The position numbers and the translations under genes were made by a program. From Syntrophobacteraceae bacterium (GTDB lineage Bacteria; Desulfobacterota; Syntrophobacteria; Syntrophobacterales; Syntrophobacteraceae), in the NCBI GenBank assembly GCA_018053185.1, contig JAGPLX010000004.1:1-64000 (forward strand): a DNA stretch of 64,000 bases, in the 5' to 3' direction. Positions 15,287 through 24,647 of the stretch are shown piece by piece. The notes under the pieces were generated by a model. It worked only from the letters and a program-made list of their open reading frames with translations. It searched no databases and was not told the DNA's origin. The number at the start of each line of letters is the position of its first letter. Positions within the stretch are counted from its first letter, which is position 1.

Positions 15287-16261
15287 ATGGGCAACATGGC
15301 ACACGACATCACCCAATCCGTGAACTCGATGGTCCCCGGCGTTTCGCAGACCCGGGAGTTCGAATCGCTGTTCCGGTCGATGGATCTCGAGGTGCTGTGG
15401 TGCGAACCCATGTCCGGGCACACGACCTTTCGCATTGGAGGTCCCGTTGCCTGTCTCGTTCGGCCTCCCGACGAAGAGTCTCTGCTCTCGATTCTGGGGG
15501 ACCTGCATCGACATGGACTTCCCCACTTCATTCTGGGGGCCGGGTCCAACCTCCTTGCTCCCGACGATCCGTGGCAGGCGGCTGCCGTCCAGCTGACCGG
15601 AAGCTGTTCGGCAATCTCCCTTCTTGGAAACCAGAGAGGCGGGGTTCAGGTCCATGTGGGAGCTGGCGTGATGCTGCCTCAATTGCTCCGGTTCTGTTTG
15701 AAACACCGATTGGCGGGGATCGAGTCGCTGGTGGGGATACCGGGGACCGTGGGGGGAGCGCTGGTCATGAATGCCGGGACCCGACAGGGGTGTATCGGAG
15801 ATCCCCTTGTATGGGTGGATGTCCTGGAGAGAGACGGTCGGCGCCACCGGATTGGAAAAAACGAGCTCCCGACAGGCTATCGCTCACTGGGGTTGCCTCG
15901 CGATGCGGTGGTCCTGGGGGCATGTCTTCACCTCCGCTCCCTTACCGGTGAGGATCTGCGGGTTCAAATGGCCGAGGTGCTCAAACATCGCCGCTTGACC
16001 CAGCCGGTGGGATTTCCGTCCGCCGGTTGCGTTTTCAAGAACCCACCGGGCGCATCGGCGGGAGCCCTGATCGAGCAGGCAGGATTGAAGGGCATGAGGG
16101 TCGGGGGCGCGCAAATCTCCGAGAAACATGCCAACTGGATCGTCAACCTGGGCAGTGCGCGGGCACGGGAAGTTCTCGCCCTGGTGAAGCTGGCCGAAGA
16201 GCGGGTTTTCGAGGCCTTTGGAGTTCGATTGGAACGAGAATTACGGATACTCCTCCCATGA
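15287..16261 (+). CDS. murB: UDP-N-acetylenolpyruvoylglucosamine reductase MurB
   Basis: 324 residues from ATG 15287 (GAGGG 5 bp upstream); ATG 15296 is an alternative. FAD-binding PCMH-type fold: TTFRIGGPVACLVRP, LGAGSNLL and GIPGTVGGALVMNAG are present. The reductase motif reads SAGCVFKNPPG with C248 at the position occupied by the catalytic serine in E. coli MurB. A cysteine there is, from memory, seen in other bacterial MurBs. MurB makes UDP-MurNAc using NADPH. The stop overlaps the ftsQ start as ATGA, and no ddl gene lies between. Confidence 0.94.
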   Translation: MGNMAHDITQSVNSMVPGVSQTREFESLFRSMDLEVLWCEPMSGHTTFRIGGPVACLVRPPDEESLLSILGDLHRHGLPHFILGAGSNLLAPDDPWQAAAVQLTGSCSAISLLGNQRGGVQVHVGAGVMLPQLLRFCLKHRLAGIESLVGIPGTVGGALVMNAGTRQGCIGDPLVWVDVLERDGRRHRIGKNELPTGYRSLGLPRDAVVLGACLHLRSLTGEDLRVQMAEVLKHRRLTQPVGFPSAGCVFKNPPGASAGALIEQAGLKGMRVGGAQISEKHANWIVNLGSARAREVLALVKLAEERVFEAFGVRLERELRILLP

Positions 16262-17088
16262 TCAAGAAAAAGAGAAACCGTTATCGTTCCGATCCCCGAG
16301 CCACCAGGAAGGCTGTGGCAGCCTTCCTCAAAGGACTTGCAAGAGCGGTTTTGTCCCTTGCGGGGGTTCTGCTCCTGAGCGCCGCCCTGGTGCGGGGTTA
16401 TCATTTCGTCCTCGAGCTTCCCTTCCTGAAGGTGGAGGAAATCCGGATCACGGGGATGCACTACCTCGAGCGCAGGGACATCCTGAACACCCTCGGCGTG
16501 GCAAAGGGTTCCTGCATCCTCGACCTGAAGACCTCCCAGCTGCGCCGACGCCTCGAGGATCTGCCGTGGGTGCGAGATGCGAGGGTGGAGATCGATTTCC
16601 CCGGTTCCATTCTCATTCATGTGACCGAGCGTAAACCCATGGCCATGGTGCATGCCGCAGACCTGTTTCTCTTGGACGAGGAAGGAAAGCTGTTCGCCCG
16701 TGGTGTTCTCGAGAACCATCCCGGTCTGCTGTACGTGACGGGATTTTCCGCCCTGGGCTTGCAGGAGGGGGATTACCTGCCTCCGGAGCCTCTTAACCAA
16801 TTGAAGAGTCTCCTGAAGGCCTTGGACCAACTCCAGGGCCGTGTGCCGTCCCAGTGGATTTCGGAATGTCGTTGGCGAGGGGTGGAGGGTTTTACCATTT
16901 ACACGGCTCCCAACGCAGTACCCGTGGAGTTGGGATCCCAGGAATTTGAGCTGAGACTCGAGAGATTGGAACTGGTTCTCGGAATGCTGACGGATCGTCA
17001 ATGGTTGAACCTGGTAACCCGTATCGATTTGAACTATCCGGATCGGGCGTACGTTGAAGGTCGTTTTCCTACCCAAAAGGGCACTTAG
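16258..17088 (+). CDS. ftsQ: Cell division protein FtsQ
   Basis: 276 residues from ATG 16258. A basic cytoplasmic tail (KKKRNRYRSDPR) precedes one membrane helix (about residues 28-48). The POTRA domain begins FLKVEEIRITGMHYLERRDI, followed by LPWVRDARVEIDFPG and the ERKPMAMV strand. FtsQ is the scaffold that recruits FtsL/B to the septum. The 140 bp after it hold no gene I can recognise before ftsA. Confidence 0.93.
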   Translation: MIKKKRNRYRSDPRATRKAVAAFLKGLARAVLSLAGVLLLSAALVRGYHFVLELPFLKVEEIRITGMHYLERRDILNTLGVAKGSCILDLKTSQLRRRLEDLPWVRDARVEIDFPGSILIHVTERKPMAMVHAADLFLLDEEGKLFARGVLENHPGLLYVTGFSALGLQEGDYLPPEPLNQLKSLLKALDQLQGRVPSQWISECRWRGVEGFTIYTAPNAVPVELGSQEFELRLERLELVLGMLTDRQWLNLVTRIDLNYPDRAYVEGRFPTQKGT

Positions 17089-17228
17089 ATTTCTTTGTCG
17101 AGTGTCGCATCAGAGGCAAGGGGGCTCCTGTCGATGAATTCCGCTTTTCGAGAGCCGCGGGGCGCGGGCATGGATAGGGTAGGTTACTGGACGCCATCTT
17201 TCCTGAGAATGACGTCGAAAGGGAACCA

Positions 17229-18455
17229 ATGGGGAAGAGAGAGGAATTGATTGTAGGCCTTGATCTGGGGACCACCAAGGTTTGCGCCGTGGTGGGGGAG
17301 TTGACGTCCGAGGGAATCGATATTGTGGGCGTGGGCAGCTACCCGTCGGTGGGGCTTCGGAGTGGGGTGGTGCTCAATATCGATCAGACGGTCAACGCCA
17401 TTCGCAGGGCCGTCGAAGAAGCGGAACTGATGGCGGGCTGTGAAATCTCGTCCGTCTACGCAGGGGTAGCCGGGACTCATATCCAGAGCTTGAACAGTCA
17501 TGGAGTGATCGCCATCAAGAGTCGGGAGGTGACCCAGCAGGACATCGACCGCGTGCTCGATGCGGCCAAAACCATGGCAATGCCCTTTGACCGGCAGATC
17601 CTCCATGTTCTGCCGCAGCAGTACATCGTGGACGATCAGGAAGGGATCCTGAATCCACTGGGGATGGCCGGCGTGCGTCTCGAGGCAAAGGTCCACATCA
17701 TCACCGGGGCCGTCAGTGCCGTGCAAAACATTGTCAAATGCTGCGAGCGCGCCGGGCTCCAGGTTCAAGACCTGGTGCTGGAATCGTTGGCCTCAAGCGA
17801 GTCGGTACTGGACCCGGACGAAAAGCACCTGGGAGTTGCTCTCATCGACATGGGGGGAGGGACCAGTGACGTGGCTATTTTCAGCGATCACGCCATTCGG
17901 TATTCCTGCGTGGTGGGTCTGGGGGGGAACCACATCACATCCGATATCTCCGTGGGACTTCGCACCTCCATGGACGAGGCGGAGAAGATCAAAAAGAAAT
18001 TCGGCTGCGCCCTTACCGAATGGGTAAGCCCCCAGGATGTTATCGAGGTGGGGTCCGTGGGAGGGCAAAAGCCACGGCAGTTGGCGAAGTCCATCCTGAC
18101 CCAGATCATCGAGGCCAGGGTGGAAGAAATCATGAAAATCATCGAGTGGGAACTGGTGCGGTCTGGATACCTCGAGTCGTTGCATGCCGGGGCGGTCCTG
18201 ACGGGGGGGGTCGCCCTTCTACCGGGGATCCGGGAATTGGCCGAGAATGTTCTGGATATGCCGGTCCGTATCGGGGTTCCCTACCGTTTCGGAGGATTGG
18301 GGGATGTGGTGAGGAACCCGATCTACGCCACGGCGAGCGGCTTACTCTTGCATGGCCGCAAACATGGAGGACGTCGCAGTCCCCTGGAAGAGCCCACCTT
18401 GTTCAGGAAAGTGATGACGTCCCTGAAGCGGTGGTTTCGGGAGTTTTTGGGATGA
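17229..18455 (+). CDS. ftsA: Cell division protein FtsA (actin-like)
   Basis: 408 residues. Actin/Hsp70-fold ATPase that anchors FtsZ to the membrane: phosphate-1 motif VGLDLGTTKVCAVVGE, SHU2/1C-domain region around VYAGVAGTHI, phosphate-2 motif LIDMGGGTSDVAIF, and adenosine motif AVLTGGVALLPGI. The last residues form an amphipathic membrane-targeting helix (LKRWFREFLG). An AAAGGGA SD precedes ATG 17229. Confidence 0.96.
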   Translation: MGKREELIVGLDLGTTKVCAVVGELTSEGIDIVGVGSYPSVGLRSGVVLNIDQTVNAIRRAVEEAELMAGCEISSVYAGVAGTHIQSLNSHGVIAIKSREVTQQDIDRVLDAAKTMAMPFDRQILHVLPQQYIVDDQEGILNPLGMAGVRLEAKVHIITGAVSAVQNIVKCCERAGLQVQDLVLESLASSESVLDPDEKHLGVALIDMGGGTSDVAIFSDHAIRYSCVVGLGGNHITSDISVGLRTSMDEAEKIKKKFGCALTEWVSPQDVIEVGSVGGQKPRQLAKSILTQIIEARVEEIMKIIEWELVRSGYLESLHAGAVLTGGVALLPGIRELAENVLDMPVRIGVPYRFGGLGDVVRNPIYATASGLLLHGRKHGGRRSPLEEPTLFRKVMTSLKRWFREFLG

Positions 18456-18607
18456 ATCTACGGACGGTGGACAGGGATCTGAAAAGGAAGGAGGAGGCCG
18501 GGACAGGAATCAAGTGGACTCGGTCGAGGGATCTGAGTGGAAGAACGGCAGGACTTGGTTTGCAAGTGTCCTAACCAAATACGATCATCGAGGGGGAAGG
18601 GGCCGAT

Positions 18608-19807
18608 ATGGAAAATTTATCATTGAACAGAGCCAAGATCAAAGTTTTGGGAATCGGTGGCGGCGGTGGCAATGCAATCAACAACATGATCTGCGAAGGG
18701 CTGGAAGGGGTGGAATTCGTAGCGGCCAACACAGATTTCCAGGTGTTGGAACGGAGTTTGGCGTCAACCAAGATTCAGCTGGGGATAAACCTGACAAAGG
18801 GGCTGGGCGCCGGGGGAAACCCGGAGGTGGGGTGCAAGGCCACCCAGGAGGATGTGGATAAAATCCGTGCTTCTGTCGAGGGCAGTGACATGGTGTTCAT
18901 CACGGCGGGGCTGGGCGGTGGAACGGGCACGGGGGGAGCCCCCATCGCCGCCCAGGTGTGCAAAGAAATGGGGATTCTCACCGTGGCCGTGGTCACCAAA
19001 CCTTTTACTTTTGAAGGGAAAGTGCGCCATCGGCACGCCGAGGAGGGATTGAAAGCTCTCCAGGAGGTTGTGGACACCCTCATCACCATTCCCAACGACC
19101 GGCTTTTGTGCCTGGCCGATCGGCGTGCCACCTTCCTCGAGATGGTCAAGCGGGCAGACGATGTGTTATTGTATGCAGTAAAAGGGATCTCGGACCTCAT
19201 CGTCAACCCCGGTTACTTCAATGTGGATTTTGCCGATGTGAAGACCGTCATGGGCGAAATGGGGCTGGCCCTCATGGGAACCGGAGTGGGTCGCGGGGAA
19301 AACCGAGCGGCCCAGGCTGCCCAGCAGGCCATGTCGAGTCCCCTTCTCGAGGACATTTCCATTCATGGGGCAAGGGCAGCCTTGGTCAACATTTGCGCTG
19401 GACCCGATCTCGGGATGCACGAATTCGAGGAAGCTTCCTCCATAATCTACAAAGAAGTGGATGATGAAGCCCACATCATTTTGGGCACGGCCATAGATCC
19501 CACCATGGAAGACGAAATTCGAGTGACGGTCATTGCCACGGGAATTGGGAAAGTCGAGAAGGCCGAGCCCGTCAGCGCGACGGTGACCCGTGCCAAGAGG
19601 GCCAGGGCTGAAGGGGTCATCCCGGAACTCAACTATGACTATCTTCAGATTCCCACGGTGGTTCGCCATCGCTCCGCGCGGGAAAACGGACCGGGCCTCA
19701 GTTACGAGGTCCCGAGAAAGAAAACCTTTCTTCAGCGGCTGACGGGGACCGTCTCCGATGAGGAAGACCTGAATATTCCCACCTTCATTCGTCGTCAGGC
19801 GGATTGA
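18608..19807 (+). CDS. ftsZ: Cell division protein FtsZ (tubulin-like GTPase)
   Basis: 399 residues. The GTPase signature GGGTGTG spans residues 103-109. The N-terminal nucleotide loop GIGGGGGNAINNM and T7-region sequence NVDFADVKTVM, which supplies the catalytic acid for hydrolysis, are intact. A variable linker leads to the C-terminal peptide DLNIPTFIRRQAD that binds FtsA. It closes the dcw cluster. A weak GC hairpin near 19880-19915 could end the transcript but lacks a T-tract. Confidence 0.97.
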   Translation: MENLSLNRAKIKVLGIGGGGGNAINNMICEGLEGVEFVAANTDFQVLERSLASTKIQLGINLTKGLGAGGNPEVGCKATQEDVDKIRASVEGSDMVFITAGLGGGTGTGGAPIAAQVCKEMGILTVAVVTKPFTFEGKVRHRHAEEGLKALQEVVDTLITIPNDRLLCLADRRATFLEMVKRADDVLLYAVKGISDLIVNPGYFNVDFADVKTVMGEMGLALMGTGVGRGENRAAQAAQQAMSSPLLEDISIHGARAALVNICAGPDLGMHEFEEASSIIYKEVDDEAHIILGTAIDPTMEDEIRVTVIATGIGKVEKAEPVSATVTRAKRARAEGVIPELNYDYLQIPTVVRHRSARENGPGLSYEVPRKKTFLQRLTGTVSDEEDLNIPTFIRRQAD

Positions 19808-19946
19808 GGAACGTGTTGCGGTGACGAAGGCCTGGGTGAACGGGCATTCAAGATGCCGATTTATACCCCGCCCACCTTGGCCTCCCCCTGGAGAGTGGAA
19901 GGGGGCCGGGGATTGTCCCAGGGGGATTGCCTCACTTGCGTTCTTC

Positions 19947-19978
19947 GTATATGAAGTGCAAGGTATATGAAGTGCAAG
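19947..19978 (+). repeat. Perfect 16-bp tandem duplication downstream of ftsZ
   Basis: GTATATGAAGTGCAAG occurs twice head to tail with no gap (19947-19962 and 19963-19978). It lies in the 320-bp stretch between ftsZ and the next radical SAM gene, which otherwise holds no recognisable gene. It may be a recent slippage duplication or a two-site operator; each unit includes a TATATGA stretch. Confidence 0.6.
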
Positions 19979-20126
19979 GCCCGCTCCCGGTTGAATCGCA
20001 CCCTGCCGCAGGGGATGGAGGTACAAGACGAGGGAGGGGAGGTATCTCCCGTGTCCAGCGGGAGTCTCCTTGCCGTACGTCCGAGTTCCCGCTGGAAACC
20101 GGGGCTCGAGACCCGGAAGATCCGCC

Positions 20127-21920
20127 ATGCTCTGGAAATGGAAAGAGCGTCAGAGGCAGTGGCTTTCCGCCGAAAGAGGGACGATCCGTAAAGATTGGGG
20201 CGGCAAGGTCCGTGTGGCTCTGGCTTTCCCCAACCGCTATTCCGTCGGCATGTCCAACCTGGGGTTCCAGTCGGTCTATGCAGCGTTGAACGAGCTGGAT
20301 TACGTGGTCTGTGAACGGGTTTTTTACCCCGAACCCCCCGATTTGCCCTTACTCAAACAACAACCCGGAATGCTCCTTTCCCTGGAGTCCCAGAGGGCCG
20401 TGCAGGAGTTTGACCTTCTGGCCTTTTCCATCCCCTACGAGAACGATTATCCGCACGTCGTGGAAATGCTGAGCCTGGCCGGCATCGAGCCTCGTGCAGC
20501 TCACCGTTCATCGGAATCCCCGGCCGTTGCCGCAGGGGGCATTGCGGTCATTTTGAATCCTGAACCCCTTTCTTCTTTCATGGATTTCTTCTTCATCGGC
20601 GAAGCCGAAGACATGATGTCCGACCTGGAAGGCTGGTGGAATGAATTTCAGGAGAGAAGAGCGGACCGCAGGGACTTCCTGGGTCGGTTTGCCAGAGAGG
20701 TTTCCGGTATCTATGTCCCTTCCCTGTACCTGGATACCTACCATTCCGACGGGACCCTGCGTTCTGTGGAACCGGTCCGAGGGACACTTCCCGAAAGAAT
20801 TGCTTATCGTCGAACGGAGCTAAGTCAGGCCAAACCCTGCCGGACCGTGATTCTCACTCCCGAGACCGAATTCAGCGACGTCACCTTGATCGAGATTGGA
20901 AGGGGTTGCGGCCGCGGATGCAGGTTCTGCGCGGCCGGCTACGTCTATCGTCCAGTCCGAACTCACCCGGGAACGAGAGTGATCGAGGTGGCCCTGGATA
21001 ATCTCGACCGGAGCCCACGGGTGGGACTTGTGAGCGCCGCCGTCTCGGATCACCCGGAGATTGTTTTCATCTGCCGATCTCTGCTGGATCGAGGGGCCTC
21101 CCTTTCCTTTTCTTCCCTTCGTGCGGACAGCATCACACAGGAGATTGCATCGAGCCTGGAAGCCAGCCACCATCATGCAGTGGCCATCGCTCCCGAGGCG
21201 GGGTCCGAACGCCTTCGCAGGGTTATTAACAAAAACCTGACCGTGGATCAGATCCATCACGCCGTCGAGGAACTGGTAGAGCGTGGTGTAACGCATCTCA
21301 AACTCTATTTCATGATCGGATTGCCCACGGAGGCAGACGGGGACTTGGACGCCATCGTGGATCTTGTGAAGGCAATCCGCCATCGAATCCTCAAAACCGG
21401 CCGCGGTCGCACCCGGCTGGGAACCTTCACCCTGAGCGTTCATTCTTTTGTCCCCAAACCGTTCACTCCGTTCCAATGGGTCCCCTTTGCCGGGATGAGG
21501 GAACTGAAGGAGCGGGGCAAAAGACTACAGAGAGCTTTAGGGAAGCTTGCCAATGTGCGGGTTCACTTCGATCTGCCCAAATGGGCCTATGTGCAGGCTC
21601 TCCTGTCCCGGGGGGATCGTCGCGTGGCACCCATTCTCGAGAAAGTAGCCCTGGATGGGGTCGGATGGAGCCAGGCCATGAGGAGCGTGCCGACGAACCC
21701 GGATTTCTGGGTCCTGCGCCAGCGGGGAAAAGACGAGGCCTTTCCTTGGGAAATCATCGACCTGGGACTCAAGAGAGCCTTTCTGTGGGAAGAGTACCAG
21801 CGTGCCCTGCGGGGAGAATCGACCACGCCGTGTCGCCCCGATGAAAACTGCCGCCGGTGTGGGGTCTGTACTCCACAAGGCGATTCTGCCGCCATTGTCA
21901 CGAATAGTATTGACGGATAG
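20127..21920 (+). CDS. B12-binding-type radical SAM protein (TIGR03960-like)
   Basis: 597 residues from ATG 20127; an in-frame TTG at 20070 would add 19 poorly structured residues. The N-terminal part (KVRVALAFPNRYSVGMSNLG) is the start typical of a widespread uncharacterised radical SAM family that carries a degenerate B12-binding domain. The cluster motif is C261-x3-C265-x2-C268 within GCGRGCRFCAAG. AIAPEAGSERLRRVINK and LYFMIGLPTE are later TIM-barrel blocks. The C-terminus carries a cluster of cysteines (CRPDENCRRCGVCTP) that could bind a further metal centre. In other genomes the family is often found near RNase G or ribosomal genes; its reaction is not established. Confidence 0.85.
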   Translation: MLWKWKERQRQWLSAERGTIRKDWGGKVRVALAFPNRYSVGMSNLGFQSVYAALNELDYVVCERVFYPEPPDLPLLKQQPGMLLSLESQRAVQEFDLLAFSIPYENDYPHVVEMLSLAGIEPRAAHRSSESPAVAAGGIAVILNPEPLSSFMDFFFIGEAEDMMSDLEGWWNEFQERRADRRDFLGRFAREVSGIYVPSLYLDTYHSDGTLRSVEPVRGTLPERIAYRRTELSQAKPCRTVILTPETEFSDVTLIEIGRGCGRGCRFCAAGYVYRPVRTHPGTRVIEVALDNLDRSPRVGLVSAAVSDHPEIVFICRSLLDRGASLSFSSLRADSITQEIASSLEASHHHAVAIAPEAGSERLRRVINKNLTVDQIHHAVEELVERGVTHLKLYFMIGLPTEADGDLDAIVDLVKAIRHRILKTGRGRTRLGTFTLSVHSFVPKPFTPFQWVPFAGMRELKERGKRLQRALGKLANVRVHFDLPKWAYVQALLSRGDRRVAPILEKVALDGVGWSQAMRSVPTNPDFWVLRQRGKDEAFPWEIIDLGLKRAFLWEEYQRALRGESTTPCRPDENCRRCGVCTPQGDSAAIVTNSIDG

Positions 21921-21951
21921 AACCTCCGATCAAGTTTTGCCTTTCTTGCTG

Positions 21952-21982
21952 ACGGACCGGGGGATTGAAGTCATCGGTCCGT
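21952..21982. terminator. Inverted repeat between convergent genes
   Basis: ACGGACCG and CGGTCCGT form an 8-bp stem around a 15-nt loop, 31 bp after the radical SAM stop and 100 bp from the convergent J-domain gene stop. No T-tract follows, so efficiency as an intrinsic terminator is doubtful. Confidence 0.35.
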
Positions 21983-22084
21983 TGATTGCCCCCCTAAAGA
22001 AGCCCCTCTCAAAGGACGGAGTCCGGACAGACTGTGTGGATGCTTTTGGTATCACGGGCGGAGGTGCATCCCGCAACGGGTTCT

Positions 22085-23350
22085 TTACGGGGTCTCAGGT
22101 GGGGCGACATAACGAAGATTGCTGCTGATGTTGCTTACGTACTGGACCTTGCTTTCCCGAAAGAGAATGCTCGACAGATCATAGAACCAGGTGTTTCCCT
22201 GGATGCTGGTGGGGGTCCCCTGCACGACGAGGACTTCGTCCGGCGTGGCTCCCATGGTGAAAAAGTCCGGATGTGCCTCCCCGACCAGGGGATCCGAAGG
22301 AAAGAGACGCACCTTCAGGTTCCCGAAGTAGTTGTCGTATCCTTGCACGCGGTTGTCCTTGAACCGTATCTCACTGAAGCCGTAATACCATCGATTTCCC
22401 TGGATTCGGGTTGGAGTACCCTGGACAAGGAGCACTTCATCTTTAGACGAGCCCAGAGAAAAAAAGGATGGAGGGTCTCCCTGGGGAGAGGTGGACGGAG
22501 TCAGCTGTACCTTGAGGGAACCGTCGAAGTTGTTGTATCTCCAGACTTGCCCGTCCTTGAAATGCACTTCCGACAGGTTATAGGTCCAGGTTTGGCCATG
22601 AATCCTGCTTGGAGGTCCCTGGACTTGAAGAACTTCCTTCTCGGTAGATCCCAGGGTGAAGAAGGGAGGCGGTGAATACGGAGACGGCCCGGATGTGTGA
22701 CCACGAGGAGGGGATTCAGAAGCGGGGGAAGCGGTCTCCGGGGCGGCTCCGGACACTGCATTGGGTGTGTCCGTAGCAGGGAGGTGGGGGTTCCTGGAAG
22801 GGGGAAGCGGGCTCGGCTCAACGGAGGGAAGTTGAGCGGACGGCCTTCCAGTGATGAAAGGACGAAAGAAGTCCTTTTCCACGGGCCGCCAATGGGAAAG
22901 CATCCAGACCAGAGAACAGCCCAGGAACAAGACGCCGACGCCCACCCGGATCACCCTGGAATGCTTGGAGGTCAGTGCGTGCCTGAATGGAGCCATGACA
23001 AGCCCGGCAAGCCCGGAAGCCCAACCATCCCGCGCGGTTCGGTCCGTAGCGGCAGCCTGGGATTTATTTCTGGGCCTGGACGATGCCTTGGATTTCCCTT
23101 TGACAGGTTCTGTCGCTCTCTCGGAAGGATTTTTCCATGCGCGGGAAAGCCGCCGATAAGCGGCCGTGATTTCTTTGAACCTCTCCTCGGCAATCCGCCT
23201 CTCCCTGGGCCCCTTCTGATGAAAGAAATCCGGGTGCCATTTCTTGGCCAGCTCCCTGTAGGCTTGTTTGACCCTGGCGGGAGAGGTGCCGGGCTCGATA
23301 CCCAGGAGCCGGAAGTCTTCCTCTCGAGTATTGGAGGGCTGAGATTTCAT
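22085..23350 (-). CDS. Membrane-anchored J-domain protein with three C-terminal repeats
   Basis: 421 residues. Residues 12-75 form a DnaJ J-domain with the HPD triad at 39-41, which would stimulate a DnaK-type chaperone in the cytoplasm. A basic, Ser/Ala-rich linker leads to one membrane helix (about 132-152, VIRVGVGVLFLGCSLVWML). After a Pro-rich linker come three tandem repeats starting at residues 230, 296 and 363, each of the form FF.(L/M)G(S/A)...EVL.VQG.P..I.G..W.Y..S...F. This repeat resembles the BamE/SmpA-like or BLIP-like small beta fold. The J-domain and repeats are predicted on opposite sides of the inner membrane. Function unknown. Confidence 0.8.
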   Translation of the reverse strand: MKSQPSNTREEDFRLLGIEPGTSPARVKQAYRELAKKWHPDFFHQKGPRERRIAEERFKEITAAYRRLSRAWKNPSERATEPVKGKSKASSRPRNKSQAAATDRTARDGWASGLAGLVMAPFRHALTSKHSRVIRVGVGVLFLGCSLVWMLSHWRPVEKDFFRPFITGRPSAQLPSVEPSPLPPSRNPHLPATDTPNAVSGAAPETASPASESPPRGHTSGPSPYSPPPFFTLGSTEKEVLQVQGPPSRIHGQTWTYNLSEVHFKDGQVWRYNNFDGSLKVQLTPSTSPQGDPPSFFSLGSSKDEVLLVQGTPTRIQGNRWYYGFSEIRFKDNRVQGYDNYFGNLKVRLFPSDPLVGEAHPDFFTMGATPDEVLVVQGTPTSIQGNTWFYDLSSILFRESKVQYVSNISSNLRYVAPPETP

Positions 23351-23518
23351 TGGAAAAATCGCTCAATCCATTCACAAAGCTTTTTCCCGTGATTCCATGG
23401 GACTACCCTTGGGAGGATATCGAGTGAGGAAAAAATATTCAAGTTTTTCAGGATGTTTTTCGATAGGCATGCTGGATATGACACCTGACCTTGCCCTTCA
23501 TCACCCCAGGATAGGTCC

Positions 23519-24379
23519 ATGAGTGCGGTCGAAGTGCCAAATGTTCTCCAGGACGCCGTCAAGGCTGCGGAGAAGATCCCTCCGTTCCCGGATGTGGTGT
23601 GGAAAGTCATGCCACTAGTGGAACAGCTGGCCCCCGTTGCCCAAATCGAGGCGGTGATCCGCTATGATCCGGTCATCACCGCAAAGGTGCTGGCAGTCAG
23701 TCAGAGTCCCAACTTCAGCCGAGGTCAAAAGATCCATTCCCTTCGAGATGCCATCGTGCTCCTTGGGCAGCAAAGGCTCGTGCAGGTCATACTGGCCGCC
23801 TGTTCGTCCTCTTATCTCATGGAAGAGGCTCCGGGGTACGATCTGCGGGAGGGGGAATTGTGGGAGCACTCGGTGGCTACCGCTCTCATGACGGAAATCG
23901 TGGCGGAACACCAGGGCTGGAAGGATAAAATGACCGCGTTCACTGCGGCAATCCTTCACGATATCGGGAAGACCATCCTTCACCACTTCGTGAGCGCCTA
24001 TTTTGATGCCATTATCGGGAGGGTTGGAGAAAAGAAGATGGGCTTTCTGGATGCGGAAAGAGAGGTACTTGGGATCGACCACCAGGAGCTGGGAAGGATG
24101 ATCGCTCTCAAATGGAACCTTCCTTCCCCCCTCGTCACCGCCATCGGCTTCCACCATCAACCACGAGAGGCTCAGGAGCACCGGCAGCTGGCGGCCTTGG
24201 TGTACCTCTGCACCCGGATGGTTTCGGCAATGGGAATCGGTTGTGGAGTGGATGGGCTCATGCAACCCAACCAAGACGATGTGTGTGTCGACCTGGGAAT
24301 CACTTCCCGCATGATCGAGCACTTCTGTGCAGAGCTTATCGATCGCCTGGAGGCGACGAAAGAATTTCTCATATCCTAG
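23519..24379 (+). CDS. HDOD-domain signalling protein
   Basis: 286 residues, nearly all one HDOD domain. It opens with the usual PPFPDVVWKVMPLV helix, has IRYDPVITAKVLAVSQSP and LRDAIVLLGQQRLVQVIL, and a conserved HD-like element HDIGKTILHHF around residue 147. HDOD proteins lack a demonstrated universal catalytic activity and usually act as adaptors in motility, cell-cycle or second-messenger signalling. It precedes csrA-fliW by about 270 bp, a stretch in which I see no gene. The ATG at 23519 has AGGA upstream. Confidence 0.88.
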   Translation: MSAVEVPNVLQDAVKAAEKIPPFPDVVWKVMPLVEQLAPVAQIEAVIRYDPVITAKVLAVSQSPNFSRGQKIHSLRDAIVLLGQQRLVQVILAACSSSYLMEEAPGYDLREGELWEHSVATALMTEIVAEHQGWKDKMTAFTAAILHDIGKTILHHFVSAYFDAIIGRVGEKKMGFLDAEREVLGIDHQELGRMIALKWNLPSPLVTAIGFHHQPREAQEHRQLAALVYLCTRMVSAMGIGCGVDGLMQPNQDDVCVDLGITSRMIEHFCAELIDRLEATKEFLIS

Positions 24380-24647
24380 AGGAAAAGGCGTCGTGTACTG
24401 TGGATCGATCTGCCGGTTTACGTAACGCTCGCCGGATTGGACTGCGAGGGGAGCGGCCGCCGACCGGTGATCCTCCTCAGTCACATGCCGGAAGCGCAGC
24501 TTCCAATCCCTGTGGGGTGCCTGTCTGGCGTCTTGTTGAGTGGATTGCCGGAAATCCCTTTCGTAGCCAGTTCAGATTTGATAGCATAGACCCGTCTGGG
24601 GGAATCTCGGTTTCATGGAGGAAATGTCTCGATGCGGGTGAGGGTCT

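Noticed and set aside
23470-23500. Sigma-54-like TGACAC...TTGC upstream of the first HDOD gene
   Set aside because: The GG dinucleotide is missing and the spacing to GC is 11 rather than 10 bp.
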